A stretch of 64,000 nt of DNA from Thermomicrobium sp. 4228-Ro. GTDB lineage: Bacteria; Chloroflexota; Chloroflexia; Thermomicrobiales; Thermomicrobiaceae. The position numbers and the translations under genes were made by a program. The stretch spans positions 1,612,001 to 1,676,000 of the forward strand of contig NZ_JAPFQM010000001.1 of NCBI RefSeq assembly GCF_026241205.1, written 5' to 3'. The notes beneath the pieces are model-generated. The model was not told the origin of the DNA. It saw nothing but the letters and a program-made list of their open reading frames with translations, and ran no database searches. Shown here in pieces: positions 45,687-55,100 of the stretch. How positions within the stretch are numbered: the stretch's first letter is position 1; each line of letters begins with the position of its first letter.

Positions 45687-48005
45687 ATGTCCGACTTGCA
45701 GGAGAGACCGGTAGGGGAAGAGCTGTTGACCTCCGCTCCTGACTTCTCGAGTGTACGGAGCGGGCCGGGTGCTGGGCACTGCGGGTCCGAGCCCGCGCAG
45801 CGGATCGAGCTGCTGCTCGAGCGGCTCGACCCGGATCAACGCCGCGCGGTGACGACGACCGAGGGACCGGTTCTCATCGTTGCCGGCCCAGGGAGCGGCA
45901 AGACGCGGGTCCTGACTCATCGTGTCGCCTATCTCATCGCCAGCGGTCGCGCCCGTCCCTGGCACGTGCTCGCGGTGACCTTCACCAACAAGGCCGCGCG
46001 CGAGATCCGCGAGCGGCTGGAGCAGTTGCTCGGTCCCGATCCGGCACGCCTCGTGCAGGCCGGTACGTTCCATAGCGTGTGCGCTCGGGTTCTGCGTCGC
46101 GACGGCGGACGGATCGGGCTGGAGCCGTCCTTCACGATCTATGACGAGGATGACCAGCTCGCCCTCGTCAAGCAGGCGTTGCGTGACCTCGGATTGGATG
46201 CGCAGCGCTTCGCGCCACGTTCCGTGCTCGGTCGTATCTCGCGTGCCAAGAACGCCTTCCAGTCGCCTGCGGAGCTGGCGCAGGGCGCCCAGAGCTACTG
46301 GGATGAGGTCGCCGCACGGGTCTACGAGCGATACAGTCAGCTCCTGCAGCGTGCGCAAGCGGTCGACTTCGACGATCTCCTCCTCCTGACGGTCGATCTC
46401 TTCGACCGGCATCCGGATCTGCTCTCCTCCTATCAGGACCGCTGGCGGTATCTCCTGATCGACGAGTATCAGGATACGAATCACCTCCAGTATCTCCTGG
46501 TGCGCCAGCTCGCGACAGCGCACCGCAACGTGTGCGTCGTGGGGGATCCGGACCAGTCGATCTACAGCTGGCGGCAGGCCGATATCCGGAACATCCTCGA
46601 GTTCCAGCGGGACTTCCCGGATGCGGTCGTGATCCGGCTGGGGCGGAACTATCGTTCTACCCCACAAATCGTCGCGGCAGCCGATGCCGTGATCCGAGCG
46701 AACCGGCAGCGCATCGAGCGCCCTTTGTGGACGGAGAACCCACCGGGGCCGCCGATTCGCGTGCTGGCCTGCTGGGACGAACAGCACGAAGCGGAAACAG
46801 TCGTCGCCGAGATCGCCCGGTTGGTCGCAGGGGGAGAGGCGCGCTACCGGGATATCGCCGTGCTCTACCGTATCAACGCGCAGAGCCGGCCGGTCGAAGA
46901 GGCGTTGATCCGTGCGCAGGTCCCGTACCAGGTCGTCGGTGGCGTCCGTTTCTACGAGCGCAAGGAAGTGAAAGATGCGCTGGCGGTGCTGCGAGTCCTC
47001 GTGAATCCCAAGGACTGGCTGAGTCTGCAGCGGGTGCTGCGGGAGAGCACGCTGGGTCGCGGCATCGGCGACAAGACGCTCGTGCAGATCGAACACTGGG
47101 CGGCCCAGGTAGGGCGTTCGCCGGCCGAGGCGCTGCCGGCCCTGGCGGAGGAGCTGGACGTGGCTCCACCGAACGTCTCGGCGCAAACGGCCAAGCGACT
47201 CCGCGAGGTGTGGGGGGAGCTGGTGCGGCTTCGCGGCGCGCTCGTCTCGCAACCACTCAGCAGTGTGTTCGACCTCGCACTCGAGCGAACCGGGCTCGCT
47301 GCGCGGTATCGCGACGCGAGCGATCCGACCGAGCGGGACCGTTGGGAGAACCTGGTGCAGCTGCGCAGCGTCCTCGAACGCTACGATGAGCTGCCAGCGA
47401 GGGAGGGCCTCGAGCGCTTCCTCGAGGAAGCCGCGCTGGTGGCGAGCGTGGACGAGGCGGAGCTCGGAGGCGATCAGGTGACGCTGCTCACGCTCCATGC
47501 CGCCAAAGGGCTGGAGTTCCCGGTCGTGTTCCTGATCGGCGTCGAGGAAGGGCTGTTGCCGCACGCGCGAGCGCTGGAGAGCGAGGCGGAACTGGAGGAA
47601 GAACGACGACTCTTCTACGTCGGTATCACGCGGGCGAAACAGCGCCTCTACCTGAGCTACGCGCAGCTGCGCAGCCGGTTCGGCTTCCGCGAGCGCGGGA
47701 TCCCTTCGCACTTCCTGGACGCCTTGCCGCCCGATGTTGTCGAAGAACGAAAGGCCGGTACGGGGTATCGTGGCGACGATGGGTGGCCCGGCAGAGCGCC
47801 GCGCCGGCAACCGGAACCGCCTGCAACAACGCCAGTGCCGCGCCGGTACAAGCCGGGCCAGCGTGTCTTCCATGCGACCTTCGGTGATGGTGTGGTGCTG
47901 TCCGTTCGAGAGAGCGCGGGAGACCAGGAAGTGACGGTACAGTTCAAGCGACACGGGACGAAGACCTTATTGGCCAGCCTTGCCAGGCTCATCGTCGACG
48001 GTTAA
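45687..48005 (+). CDS. pcrA: UvrD/PcrA-type ATP-dependent DNA helicase
   Basis: A 772-residue superfamily I 3'-5' helicase. Motifs in order: AGPGSGKT, TFTNKAAREI, DEYQDTN, GDPDQSIYSWRQAD, GRNYRST, LLTLHAAKGLEFPVVF and EERRLFYVGITRAK. The C-terminal ~60 residues form a Tudor-like domain (GQRVFHATFGDGVVLSV) typical of PcrA, which binds RNA polymerase. It acts in repair and in clearing replication obstacles. ATG 45687 follows AAGGAG by 8 nt; a GTG nine bases upstream overlaps the ribosome site. Confidence 0.95.
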   Translation: MSDLQERPVGEELLTSAPDFSSVRSGPGAGHCGSEPAQRIELLLERLDPDQRRAVTTTEGPVLIVAGPGSGKTRVLTHRVAYLIASGRARPWHVLAVTFTNKAAREIRERLEQLLGPDPARLVQAGTFHSVCARVLRRDGGRIGLEPSFTIYDEDDQLALVKQALRDLGLDAQRFAPRSVLGRISRAKNAFQSPAELAQGAQSYWDEVAARVYERYSQLLQRAQAVDFDDLLLLTVDLFDRHPDLLSSYQDRWRYLLIDEYQDTNHLQYLLVRQLATAHRNVCVVGDPDQSIYSWRQADIRNILEFQRDFPDAVVIRLGRNYRSTPQIVAAADAVIRANRQRIERPLWTENPPGPPIRVLACWDEQHEAETVVAEIARLVAGGEARYRDIAVLYRINAQSRPVEEALIRAQVPYQVVGGVRFYERKEVKDALAVLRVLVNPKDWLSLQRVLRESTLGRGIGDKTLVQIEHWAAQVGRSPAEALPALAEELDVAPPNVSAQTAKRLREVWGELVRLRGALVSQPLSSVFDLALERTGLAARYRDASDPTERDRWENLVQLRSVLERYDELPAREGLERFLEEAALVASVDEAELGGDQVTLLTLHAAKGLEFPVVFLIGVEEGLLPHARALESEAELEEERRLFYVGITRAKQRLYLSYAQLRSRFGFRERGIPSHFLDALPPDVVEERKAGTGYRGDDGWPGRAPRRQPEPPATTPVPRRYKPGQRVFHATFGDGVVLSVRESAGDQEVTVQFKRHGTKTLLASLARLIVDG

Positions 48006-48068
48006 ACAAGGAAGCAGCAGCTGGCTCGGCATCGATCTGCGTATGACCAGAGACGAGGAGGGAGCGTC

Positions 48069-50717
48069 ATGGCCTCTGTGGCGACCGGACGACGCTGGGT
48101 GTACCTCTTCCGCGAAGGGAACGCGCAGATGCGCGACCTGCTCGGCGGAAAGGGGGCCAACCTCGCCGAGATGACCCGGATCGGCCTCCCGGTGCCGCCG
48201 GGATTCACCGTCACGACGAAGGCATGCGTCGCCTACCTCCAGGGTGGGCGCCAGATGCCCGAGGGGTTATGGAGTGAAGTGCTGGAGGGGTTGCGGGATA
48301 TCGAGGAACAACTGGGCCGCCGGTTCGGCGATCCGGCCCAGCCGTTGCTCGTTTCGGTCCGGTCCGGTGCCAAGTTCTCCATGCCTGGCATGATGGACAC
48401 CATCCTCAACGTCGGGCTGACCGACGAGACGGTGCGTGGTCTCGCTGCGATGACTTCGAACGAGCGTTTCGCCTACGATTGCTACCGGCGCCTGATCCAG
48501 ATGTTCGGAAAAGTCGTGCTCGATATCCCCTCGGAACGTTTCGAAGACGCGCTCGACGAGCTCAAGCGGGAACTCGGTGTCGTCCAGGACTACGAGATCC
48601 CGGCCGAGCAGCTTCAGCAATTGGTCGAGGCGTACAAGAGAATCGTCCGAGAAGCGACCGGGAGCGACTTCCCGCAAGATCCGTTCGAGCAGTTGCGCCG
48701 GGCGATTCTCGCGGTGTTCGAATCGTGGAACAATCGGCGAGCGATCGACTACCGGAATGCGCACGGCATCCCGCACGACCTGGGCACGGCAGCGAACGTC
48801 CAAGCGATGGTCTTCGGGAATCTGGGGCCGGATTCGGCGACGGGCGTCGCCTTCACGCGGAATCCGAGTACCGGCGAGAAGGGGATCTTCGGCGAGTATC
48901 TGACCAATGCTCAGGGCGAGGACGTCGTCGCTGGTATCCGCACGCCGCAGCCGATCCAGGAGATGGCGAACGACCCGCTCCTCCGCGGGGCATACCAGCA
49001 GCTGCTCGAAGTTGCCGAGCGGCTCGAGCGCCACTATCGCGACATGCAGGATCTGGAGTTCACGGTCGAGCGCGGCAAGCTCTGGATGCTCCAGACGCGG
49101 ACCGGCAAGCGCACCGGCCGGGCGGCGGTCAAGATCGCGGTCGATATGGTGCACGAAGGGCTGATCGAGCCCCAGGAAGCGGTGTTGCGGGTCTCGCCGG
49201 AACATCTCGATCAGTTGCTGCATCCGATGATCGACCCCTCCTGGAAAGGGGAACCGATCGCCAAGGGGCTGCCGGCCAGTCCGGGGGCAGCGAGCGGGAA
49301 GGTCGTCTTCGACGCCGACGAAGCCAAGCTCCTCGGCGACCGTGGCGAAGCGGTTATCCTGGTGCGATTGGAGACGTCGCCCGACGATTTCCACGGCATG
49401 CTGGCTGCCCGGGGTATCCTGACAGCGCGTGGTGGCATGACCAGCCATGCCGCGGTGGTGGCGCGCGGTATCGGGAAGCCGGCTGTCGTCGGGTGCTCGG
49501 CGCTGGTGGTCGATTACGAGCGGCAGGAATTCCGCGTCGGTGATGTCGTGGTGCGGCGCGGTGACGTCATCACGATCGATGGCTCGACCGGCGCCGTGCT
49601 GCTCGGTGCGGTCCCGACGATCCCCCCGAGTGTCGGTGGCGACTTGGCGGAGCTTTTGAGCTGGGCCGATCAGTTCCGGCGCTTGCGGGTGCGTGCCAAT
49701 GCCGATACCCCGGAAGATGCTGCGAAGGCCCGCGAGTTGGGCGCCGAGGGTATCGGGCTGTGCCGCACCGAGCATATGTTCTTCCAGGGTGACCGTATCT
49801 GGGCGATGCGCGAGATGATCATGGCGACGACGCCGGAGGAGCGACGGGCGGCTCTGGCCAAGCTGGAGCCGATGCAGCGGGAGGATTTCATCGGGATCTT
49901 CAAGGCGATGGCAGGTTTCCCGGTGACGATCCGGACGCTCGACCCGCCGCTGCACGAGTTCCTGCCCAAGCACGAGGAAGAAATCCAGGCGATGGCCGAG
50001 CGGCTGGGCGTGTCGCCGGAGGCGATTCGCGCCAAGGTCCAGGCGCTCACCGAGGCGAACCCGATGCTCGGGCATCGCGGTTGCCGCTTGGGCATCACCG
50101 CGCCGGAGATCACGGAAATGCAAGCGCGCGCGATCTTCAGCGCTGCGCTGCACTGTGCTGCCGAGGGGATCGAAGTCCATCCGGAGATCATGGTGCCGCT
50201 CGTTTCCGACGTGCGGGAGCTGATGCTGCAGCGCGAGATCATCGACCGCGTCGCGCGGGAACTGTTCGCCCGAGCTGGTCGCGAGATTCCGTACTCGGTC
50301 GGCACCATGATCGAGGTGCCCCGTGCGGCGCTCACGGCGAACGAGATCGCGCGCGAGGCCGAGTTCTTCAGCTTCGGCACGAACGACCTCACCCAGATGA
50401 CCTTCGGTATCTCGCGTGACGATGCTGGGCGCTTCTTGCCGTATTACCTCGAGCAGGGGATCTATCCGGCCGATCCCTTCCAGACGCTCGATCGGGCTGG
50501 CGTCGGTCGCTTGATCGAGATCGCGCGGGACGGTGGGCGTGCGACGCGACCGGACATCAAGCTCGGGATCTGCGGCGAGCACGGTGGCGATCCGGCGAGC
50601 ATCCGCTTCTGCCACGAGGTCGGCCTGGACTACGTGTCCGCTTCTCCCTACCGGGTTCCGATCGCACGATTGGCGGCAGCACAAGCGGCGCTCGGTACCC
50701 GTGAGGGCGATGTGTAG
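48069..50717 (+). CDS. ppdK: Pyruvate, phosphate dikinase
   Basis: An 882-residue enzyme interconverting pyruvate, ATP and phosphate with phosphoenolpyruvate, AMP and pyrophosphate. The N-terminal ATP-grasp domain has GGKGANLAEM and SGAKFSMPGMMDT. The swivelling domain has the phospho-His motif TSHAAVVARG (His460). The TIM barrel ends with GICGEHGGDP, where Cys835 is the acid catalyst. Length is typical. It starts 63 bp after the helicase stop and is followed by a hairpin. A central role in gluconeogenic or glycolytic flux is expected. Confidence 0.96.
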   Translation: MASVATGRRWVYLFREGNAQMRDLLGGKGANLAEMTRIGLPVPPGFTVTTKACVAYLQGGRQMPEGLWSEVLEGLRDIEEQLGRRFGDPAQPLLVSVRSGAKFSMPGMMDTILNVGLTDETVRGLAAMTSNERFAYDCYRRLIQMFGKVVLDIPSERFEDALDELKRELGVVQDYEIPAEQLQQLVEAYKRIVREATGSDFPQDPFEQLRRAILAVFESWNNRRAIDYRNAHGIPHDLGTAANVQAMVFGNLGPDSATGVAFTRNPSTGEKGIFGEYLTNAQGEDVVAGIRTPQPIQEMANDPLLRGAYQQLLEVAERLERHYRDMQDLEFTVERGKLWMLQTRTGKRTGRAAVKIAVDMVHEGLIEPQEAVLRVSPEHLDQLLHPMIDPSWKGEPIAKGLPASPGAASGKVVFDADEAKLLGDRGEAVILVRLETSPDDFHGMLAARGILTARGGMTSHAAVVARGIGKPAVVGCSALVVDYERQEFRVGDVVVRRGDVITIDGSTGAVLLGAVPTIPPSVGGDLAELLSWADQFRRLRVRANADTPEDAAKARELGAEGIGLCRTEHMFFQGDRIWAMREMIMATTPEERRAALAKLEPMQREDFIGIFKAMAGFPVTIRTLDPPLHEFLPKHEEEIQAMAERLGVSPEAIRAKVQALTEANPMLGHRGCRLGITAPEITEMQARAIFSAALHCAAEGIEVHPEIMVPLVSDVRELMLQREIIDRVARELFARAGREIPYSVGTMIEVPRAALTANEIAREAEFFSFGTNDLTQMTFGISRDDAGRFLPYYLEQGIYPADPFQTLDRAGVGRLIEIARDGGRATRPDIKLGICGEHGGDPASIRFCHEVGLDYVSASPYRVPIARLAAAQAALGTREGDV

Positions 50718-50745
50718 TGCTCGAAAGACGCAGGTCGGATCGCGG

Positions 50746-50773
50746 CGAGGCCAGCGGATTCCCGCTGGCCTCG
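50746..50773 (+). terminator. Hairpin terminator after ppdK
   Basis: A perfect 12-bp stem (50746-50757 with 50762-50773), loop ATTC, 29 bp after the ppdK stop, followed by a short T pair only. Confidence 0.65.
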
Positions 50774-50859
50774 CGGTTCTGCACGCGCTGAGAAAGCGGA
50801 ACGGGAGCCGCACCGGCAGCTGGCAACGGAGCGGGTCGCCAGCGACTGGGTCGCTCGTG

Positions 50860-50888
50860 TTGCGGTGTCGGTGCGGTCATCTTATACT
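50860..50888 (+). promoter_or_regulatory. Promoter of the NTase-phosphoesterase-cyclase-permease run
   Basis: TTGCGG (50860-50865) and TATACT (50883-50888) with a 17-bp spacer; the start would give a ~95-nt leader before GTG 50991. Confidence 0.55.
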
Positions 50889-50990
50889 TTACCCAGTTGC
50901 CGTCACGATCAGGCGAAATGGTTCGTTTCGACCTGTCGGGCACGAGATCACGATGGAGTTGCCGAACCGGTAGCATTCGGGGGAAACCAA

Positions 50991-51758
50991 GTGGAATCGA
51001 GGATCGTCGCGGCTACGCCATTCGCGGACATTCGTGAGGAAGTCAAGCGCATTCTGGAAGCCGCCGAAACGCGTGGTGTGACGCTGCGCGTGCTCGGCGG
51101 TGTCGCAGTCTACCTGCATTCACCCAGCGCGACGCACCGGGCGTTGCAGCGCACCTATCGCGATGCGGATTTCATGGGCTTGTCGGCGCAAAAGCGGGCG
51201 ATCGAGTCGCTGTTCGCCGAGCTCGGGTACCAGGCGGACCGCGAGTTCAACACGCTGCACGGGCACCAGCGGCTGTTCTTCTGGGACCCGCAGCACGAGC
51301 GCCAGATCGATGTCTTCCTCGATCAGCTCCGCATGTGTCACACCCTCGATCTGCGAGGGCGGCTCGATCGAGATCGGTTAACGCTTCCGCTCGCCGATCT
51401 CTTGTTGACGAAGCTGCAGATCTGGGAAGCGAACGAGAAGGATCTGATCGACATCGTCGCGCTCCTGCACGATCATCCGCTCGGTTACGGTGACGAGGAG
51501 ACGATCGATATCCGGCGCATCGTGGACGTCTTGAGTAACGACTGGGGCTGGTACCGGACAGCGAAGGAAAACGTGGAACGCGTCCGTTCGTTGATTCTCG
51601 AGCGGGAACTCCAGGAAGAGTTCGTTTCTCTCCGCCGGCTCGAGGAGCTGTGGCGTGCAGTCGAGGATGCTCCGAAGAGTCGCGCCTGGAAGCTGCGCGC
51701 CATGATCGGGGAACGCAAGCGCTGGTACGAGCTACCGGAAGAAGTACGGCATGACTGA
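50991..51758 (+). CDS. Nucleotidyltransferase-fold protein (AbiEii-like)
   Basis: A 255-residue protein with the features of AbiEii/minimal nucleotidyltransferase-type proteins: LRVLGGVAVYLHSPS near residue 27, YRDADFMGLS with the acidic pair, RQIDVFLDQL, and LPLADLLLTKLQI followed by KDLIDIVALL. No antitoxin gene is next to it. It may transfer nucleotides to RNA or protein, but the catalytic GS motif is replaced by GG, so activity is uncertain. GTG 50991 follows GGGGGAAA. First gene of a tightly packed five-gene run. Confidence 0.72.
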   Translation: MESRIVAATPFADIREEVKRILEAAETRGVTLRVLGGVAVYLHSPSATHRALQRTYRDADFMGLSAQKRAIESLFAELGYQADREFNTLHGHQRLFFWDPQHERQIDVFLDQLRMCHTLDLRGRLDRDRLTLPLADLLLTKLQIWEANEKDLIDIVALLHDHPLGYGDEETIDIRRIVDVLSNDWGWYRTAKENVERVRSLILERELQEEFVSLRRLEELWRAVEDAPKSRAWKLRAMIGERKRWYELPEEVRHD

Positions 51759-51784
51759 AGGAAGCGGGAGTAGGTAGGCGAAGG

Positions 51785-52765
51785 ATGGTGTGGTTCCGCA
51801 AGGGAAAAGATCGGGCCAGTCGGCAGCTGGCACTTTACTATACGAGTGATGTCCATGGCTCAGAGCGGTGTTTTCTGAAGTTCCTGAATGCTGCCAAGTT
51901 CTACGGTGTCGATACATTGATTCTCGGGGGTGATCTCACCGGAAAGGTTCTTGTCCCAATCGTCCAGACTGACGGCCGTTGGGAGATGACCTTCTTGGGG
52001 CGACATGAGGTGCTGAGGAGTGCGGAGGAGGTCGAAGAGGCAGAAAAGCGGATCCGGTTCAATGGCTTCTACCCCTACCGCTGCGATCCAGATGAACTGG
52101 CACGTATGGAGGCTGACCCCGCCTATGCGGAACGGATCTTCCGGCGGGTCATGCGGGAATCGGTCGAGCGCTGGGTGCGTCTCGCCGAAGAACGCCTTCG
52201 TGGTACCGGGGTACGATGCTTCGTCATGCCGGGGAATGACGACGAGTTCGAGATCGACGAGGTCTTGAACCGGAGCGACGTCGTGATCAATCCCGACGGA
52301 GCGGTCATTGAGCTCGACGGCTACCAGCTGCTCAGTCTCGCCTGGGCCAATCCGACCCCGTGGAACAGTCCGCGCGAGTTGCCGGAAGAGGAACTGGCGG
52401 CACGGATCGAGCGACTGGCACGCGAGTTGGACCCGTCCCTGCCGGTGATCTTCAACCTGCACTGCCCGCCCTATGACTCGACGCTGGATAGCGCGCCGCA
52501 GCTTCGCGAGGACCTCTCCGTCGTGATGGTGGGTGGGCAACCGAATATGGTTCCGGTCGGCAGCCGTGCGGTTCGGGAGGCGATCGAGCGCTACCAACCG
52601 GTCTTGAGTCTTCACGGACACATCCATGAGTCGCGCGGTGCCGTGCGGATCGGCCGGACCTTGTGCGTCAACCCGGGATCGGCCTACGGTGAAGGTGTCC
52701 TCCACGGGGCTCTGGTGCGTCTCGAAGACGATCGCGTGGCGAGTTACCAGCTCGTGAGTGGATAG
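51785..52765 (+). CDS. Calcineurin-like metallophosphoesterase
   Basis: A 326-residue phosphoesterase with all family motifs: YYTSDVHG (D, H), LILGGDLTG, VMPGNDDEFE, NLHCPPYDS and SLHGHIHES. It probably hydrolyses a phosphodiester or phosphomonoester with two metal ions in the cytosol. It starts 26 bp after the nucleotidyltransferase-like gene, and the next gene begins within 6 bp of its stop. Substrate unknown. Confidence 0.88.
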   Translation: MVWFRKGKDRASRQLALYYTSDVHGSERCFLKFLNAAKFYGVDTLILGGDLTGKVLVPIVQTDGRWEMTFLGRHEVLRSAEEVEEAEKRIRFNGFYPYRCDPDELARMEADPAYAERIFRRVMRESVERWVRLAEERLRGTGVRCFVMPGNDDEFEIDEVLNRSDVVINPDGAVIELDGYQLLSLAWANPTPWNSPRELPEEELAARIERLARELDPSLPVIFNLHCPPYDSTLDSAPQLREDLSVVMVGGQPNMVPVGSRAVREAIERYQPVLSLHGHIHESRGAVRIGRTLCVNPGSAYGEGVLHGALVRLEDDRVASYQLVSG

Positions 52766-52770
52766 TGGGG

Positions 52771-53406
52771 ATGCGGGTCTTCGATCTCTCGCATACGATC
52801 GTTACGGGCTTACCGATCTTTCCGGGCGATCCGGAGGTGCGGCTCGAGCTGGCCAATGCAACCCCTCCCTGGCGCGTGACGCGTATGACGCTCGGCAGCC
52901 ATTCAGGCACGCATATCGATGCACCGTCTCACTTTTTTGCCGATGGACGATCGATTACCGATTATCCTGCCGCGCGCTTCATTCTGCCGGCCATTCTGGT
53001 CCAACTTCCGGACCTCGCCGATGATGCGGCGATTCCGTTCCCCCTCTTGCGCGAATGCGTGCCTGGCTCACCGACCGGTCAGGCGGTGTTGCTCGCGACC
53101 GGCTGGGACCGCTACTGGGGGACGGATCGGTATTTTCGTCACCCCTACCTCTCCGAGGAGGCAGCGACCTGGTTGGCGGAGGCGCGAGCGGCGCTGGTCG
53201 GGATCGATGCGCTCAACGTCGATTCGACGGTGCAGGGAACCGACCATGCGCATGCCCACCTGCTCGGGGCCGATGTGTTGATCGTCGAGAACCTGCGAGG
53301 CCTCCGTACCGTGCCTCCTGGCCGCGACTATCTTTTCGTCTGTCTGCCCTTACCCCTCGAGGGAGCGGACGGTGCCCCGGTGCGGGCGGTGTTGCTGGAA
53401 CGATGA
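52771..53406 (+). CDS. Cyclase-family (kynurenine formamidase-like) hydrolase
   Basis: A 211-residue metal-dependent hydrolase with MRVFDLSHTI at the N-terminus, the metal motif SHSGTHIDAPSHF, and GIDALNVDSTVQGTDHAHAH later. This is the cyclase/KynB pattern, which opens amide or isatin-type rings. ATG 52771 is used because typical members start MRVFDLSH; GTG 52765 overlapping the previous TAG is possible. Position before two amino-acid permeases suggests uptake and breakdown of an amino-acid-like compound (inference). Confidence 0.85.
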   Translation: MRVFDLSHTIVTGLPIFPGDPEVRLELANATPPWRVTRMTLGSHSGTHIDAPSHFFADGRSITDYPAARFILPAILVQLPDLADDAAIPFPLLRECVPGSPTGQAVLLATGWDRYWGTDRYFRHPYLSEEAATWLAEARAALVGIDALNVDSTVQGTDHAHAHLLGADVLIVENLRGLRTVPPGRDYLFVCLPLPLEGADGAPVRAVLLER

Positions 53407-53439
53407 GTGGTTCGAGTCACTGAGGGAAGGAGCGGAACA

Positions 53440-55077
53440 GTGTCGGGGAGTGGGCAGAGCTCAGGACCGCGTGTCTTCACGCGTGCAGCGACCGGCCTGG
53501 TGCGGGAGGCTGGTCTGCTGGATGCGCTCGTCTACAACGTCAACTTCATCTCGATCGGACTCATGGTCGCGCTCATGTTCCTGTACATGCCCTCGTACGG
53601 CGGCGTGAGCCTACCGCTCTCGCTCGTCCTCTGTGCCCTCCTCGCGCTGCCGACCGCCGCGACGTACGGCATGCTGGCAGCGATCATGCCGCGGAGCGGT
53701 GGGGACTATGTCTACGTCAGTCGTGTGTTAGGGCCAGCCTGGGGCATGATGTCGAACTGGAATACGACAGTCTGGTGGGTGTTGTATGGTGGGGTGCCGT
53801 CTGCATTCCTTGCGAGTTTCGGTATTGCCCCGCTCATGCGCATCATTGCTGCCTTCACCGGCAATGTGGCCGTGCTCCGTTTCGCGGACTGGGCGGCCTC
53901 GCCGACCGGCATGTTCGTGATCGGAGCACTCTTGATCCTCATCTTGACTGGCATTTTCATCCTCGGGCTGGGTGTGTATTTTCGTGTGCAGAACGTTCTC
54001 TTCGCGTTCGCCATGTTGGCGACGGTGCTCGTTGTCCTCGTTACTCTTCTGCGGTCGCCGGGTGTCCTGCAGTCCAGCCTGGCGCAACACCTCGCTGCTC
54101 TCGCTGGCCGCCCGGACATTTTGGAGGCGCTGCTTCGGGAGAGCGGCTACGAAGTACAGTCCTTCAACCTGCGGAACACTGTCATCACGATGACCTGGAT
54201 CTATCTGACGATGGGCTTCAGCTTCTCCAGCGCGTACATCGGCGGTGAGGTGAAGCAAGCCAGCAAGATCCAGGTCTGGGTGATACCGGGTACGGTGATC
54301 TATGCGCTCGTCTGGGGGCTGCTCTTGGTCTGGAGCGTCACTCGGGCTGTCGGGGAGGAGCTCATCGGAGCGATCAGCACGCTCGGCGATGCCGGTGCGC
54401 CGAACGTCGGCCTGGCAGCGGCACCGCGCTTTCACGAGCTCGTTGCCCTCGGGAGCGGAAATCTTCTGCTCGCATTCCTGATCGGGTTCGGCTTCATCTT
54501 CTGGAGCTACGCCTGGCTACCTGGACAGATCTTAAATGCGTCACGGAACCTAGTGGCCTACGCGATCGACGGCTTGATGCCATCTGCCCTGGCCTGGGTG
54601 AGCCCGCGTTTCCATACCCCGGTCGTGAGTCTCGTGCTGATGGGCGGACTGTCGATCGTGTCGCTCGCGATCTATGTTTTCACGCCCTACTTCGCGACGC
54701 TCGTCGGGATCTTCGGTTTCCTCCTGACCTTCATCATGGTCTCGCTCAGCGCGGTGCTTTTGCCGTACCGTCGACCCGACCTCTTCGCAGGCTCTCCAGT
54801 AGCGTGGCGGATCGGCGGTGTGCCGGTACTCAGCATCGTCGGTGCGATATCGATCGTGGCGTGCCTGGTCATGCAGTGGGCGTACCTCAACGATCCCTAC
54901 TCGGGAATCAGTCTCGACCCGAGCACGCTGCGTGAAGGGATTCTCGGATTCGGCATGTTCCTCCTGAACGTCGCGATCTTCCTCTCGGGGCTCGTCATCT
55001 ACGGGATCGCCCGCTGGTGGCGGAATCGACAGGGGATCGACATCTCGCTTGCCTATCGCGAAATCCCCGTCGAGTGA
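53440..55077 (+). CDS. APC-superfamily amino-acid permease, copy 1
   Basis: A 545-residue transporter with about 12-14 hydrophobic helices. The GLLDALVYNVNFISIG start and PRSGGDYVYVSRVLGPAWG (helix 3 region) match APC permeases. GTG 53440 follows AAGGAG by 7 nt; the longer frame lacks this. It is paralogous to the next gene (same N-terminal block, same C-terminal SLAYREIP end). Confidence 0.9.
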   Translation: MSGSGQSSGPRVFTRAATGLVREAGLLDALVYNVNFISIGLMVALMFLYMPSYGGVSLPLSLVLCALLALPTAATYGMLAAIMPRSGGDYVYVSRVLGPAWGMMSNWNTTVWWVLYGGVPSAFLASFGIAPLMRIIAAFTGNVAVLRFADWAASPTGMFVIGALLILILTGIFILGLGVYFRVQNVLFAFAMLATVLVVLVTLLRSPGVLQSSLAQHLAALAGRPDILEALLRESGYEVQSFNLRNTVITMTWIYLTMGFSFSSAYIGGEVKQASKIQVWVIPGTVIYALVWGLLLVWSVTRAVGEELIGAISTLGDAGAPNVGLAAAPRFHELVALGSGNLLLAFLIGFGFIFWSYAWLPGQILNASRNLVAYAIDGLMPSALAWVSPRFHTPVVSLVLMGGLSIVSLAIYVFTPYFATLVGIFGFLLTFIMVSLSAVLLPYRRPDLFAGSPVAWRIGGVPVLSIVGAISIVACLVMQWAYLNDPYSGISLDPSTLREGILGFGMFLLNVAIFLSGLVIYGIARWWRNRQGIDISLAYREIPVE

Positions 55078-55100
55078 CGAGAGGACGAGGAGGCTGAGCG

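Noticed and set aside
45357-47954. An 865-codon open frame antisense to the PcrA helicase
   Set aside because: It lies opposite a fully motif-bearing helicase, has no family motif or ribosome site, and long antisense frames are expected in GC-rich DNA.
48267-50813. An 848-codon open frame antisense to ppdK
   Set aside because: Same reason; the plus-strand enzyme has all catalytic motifs.
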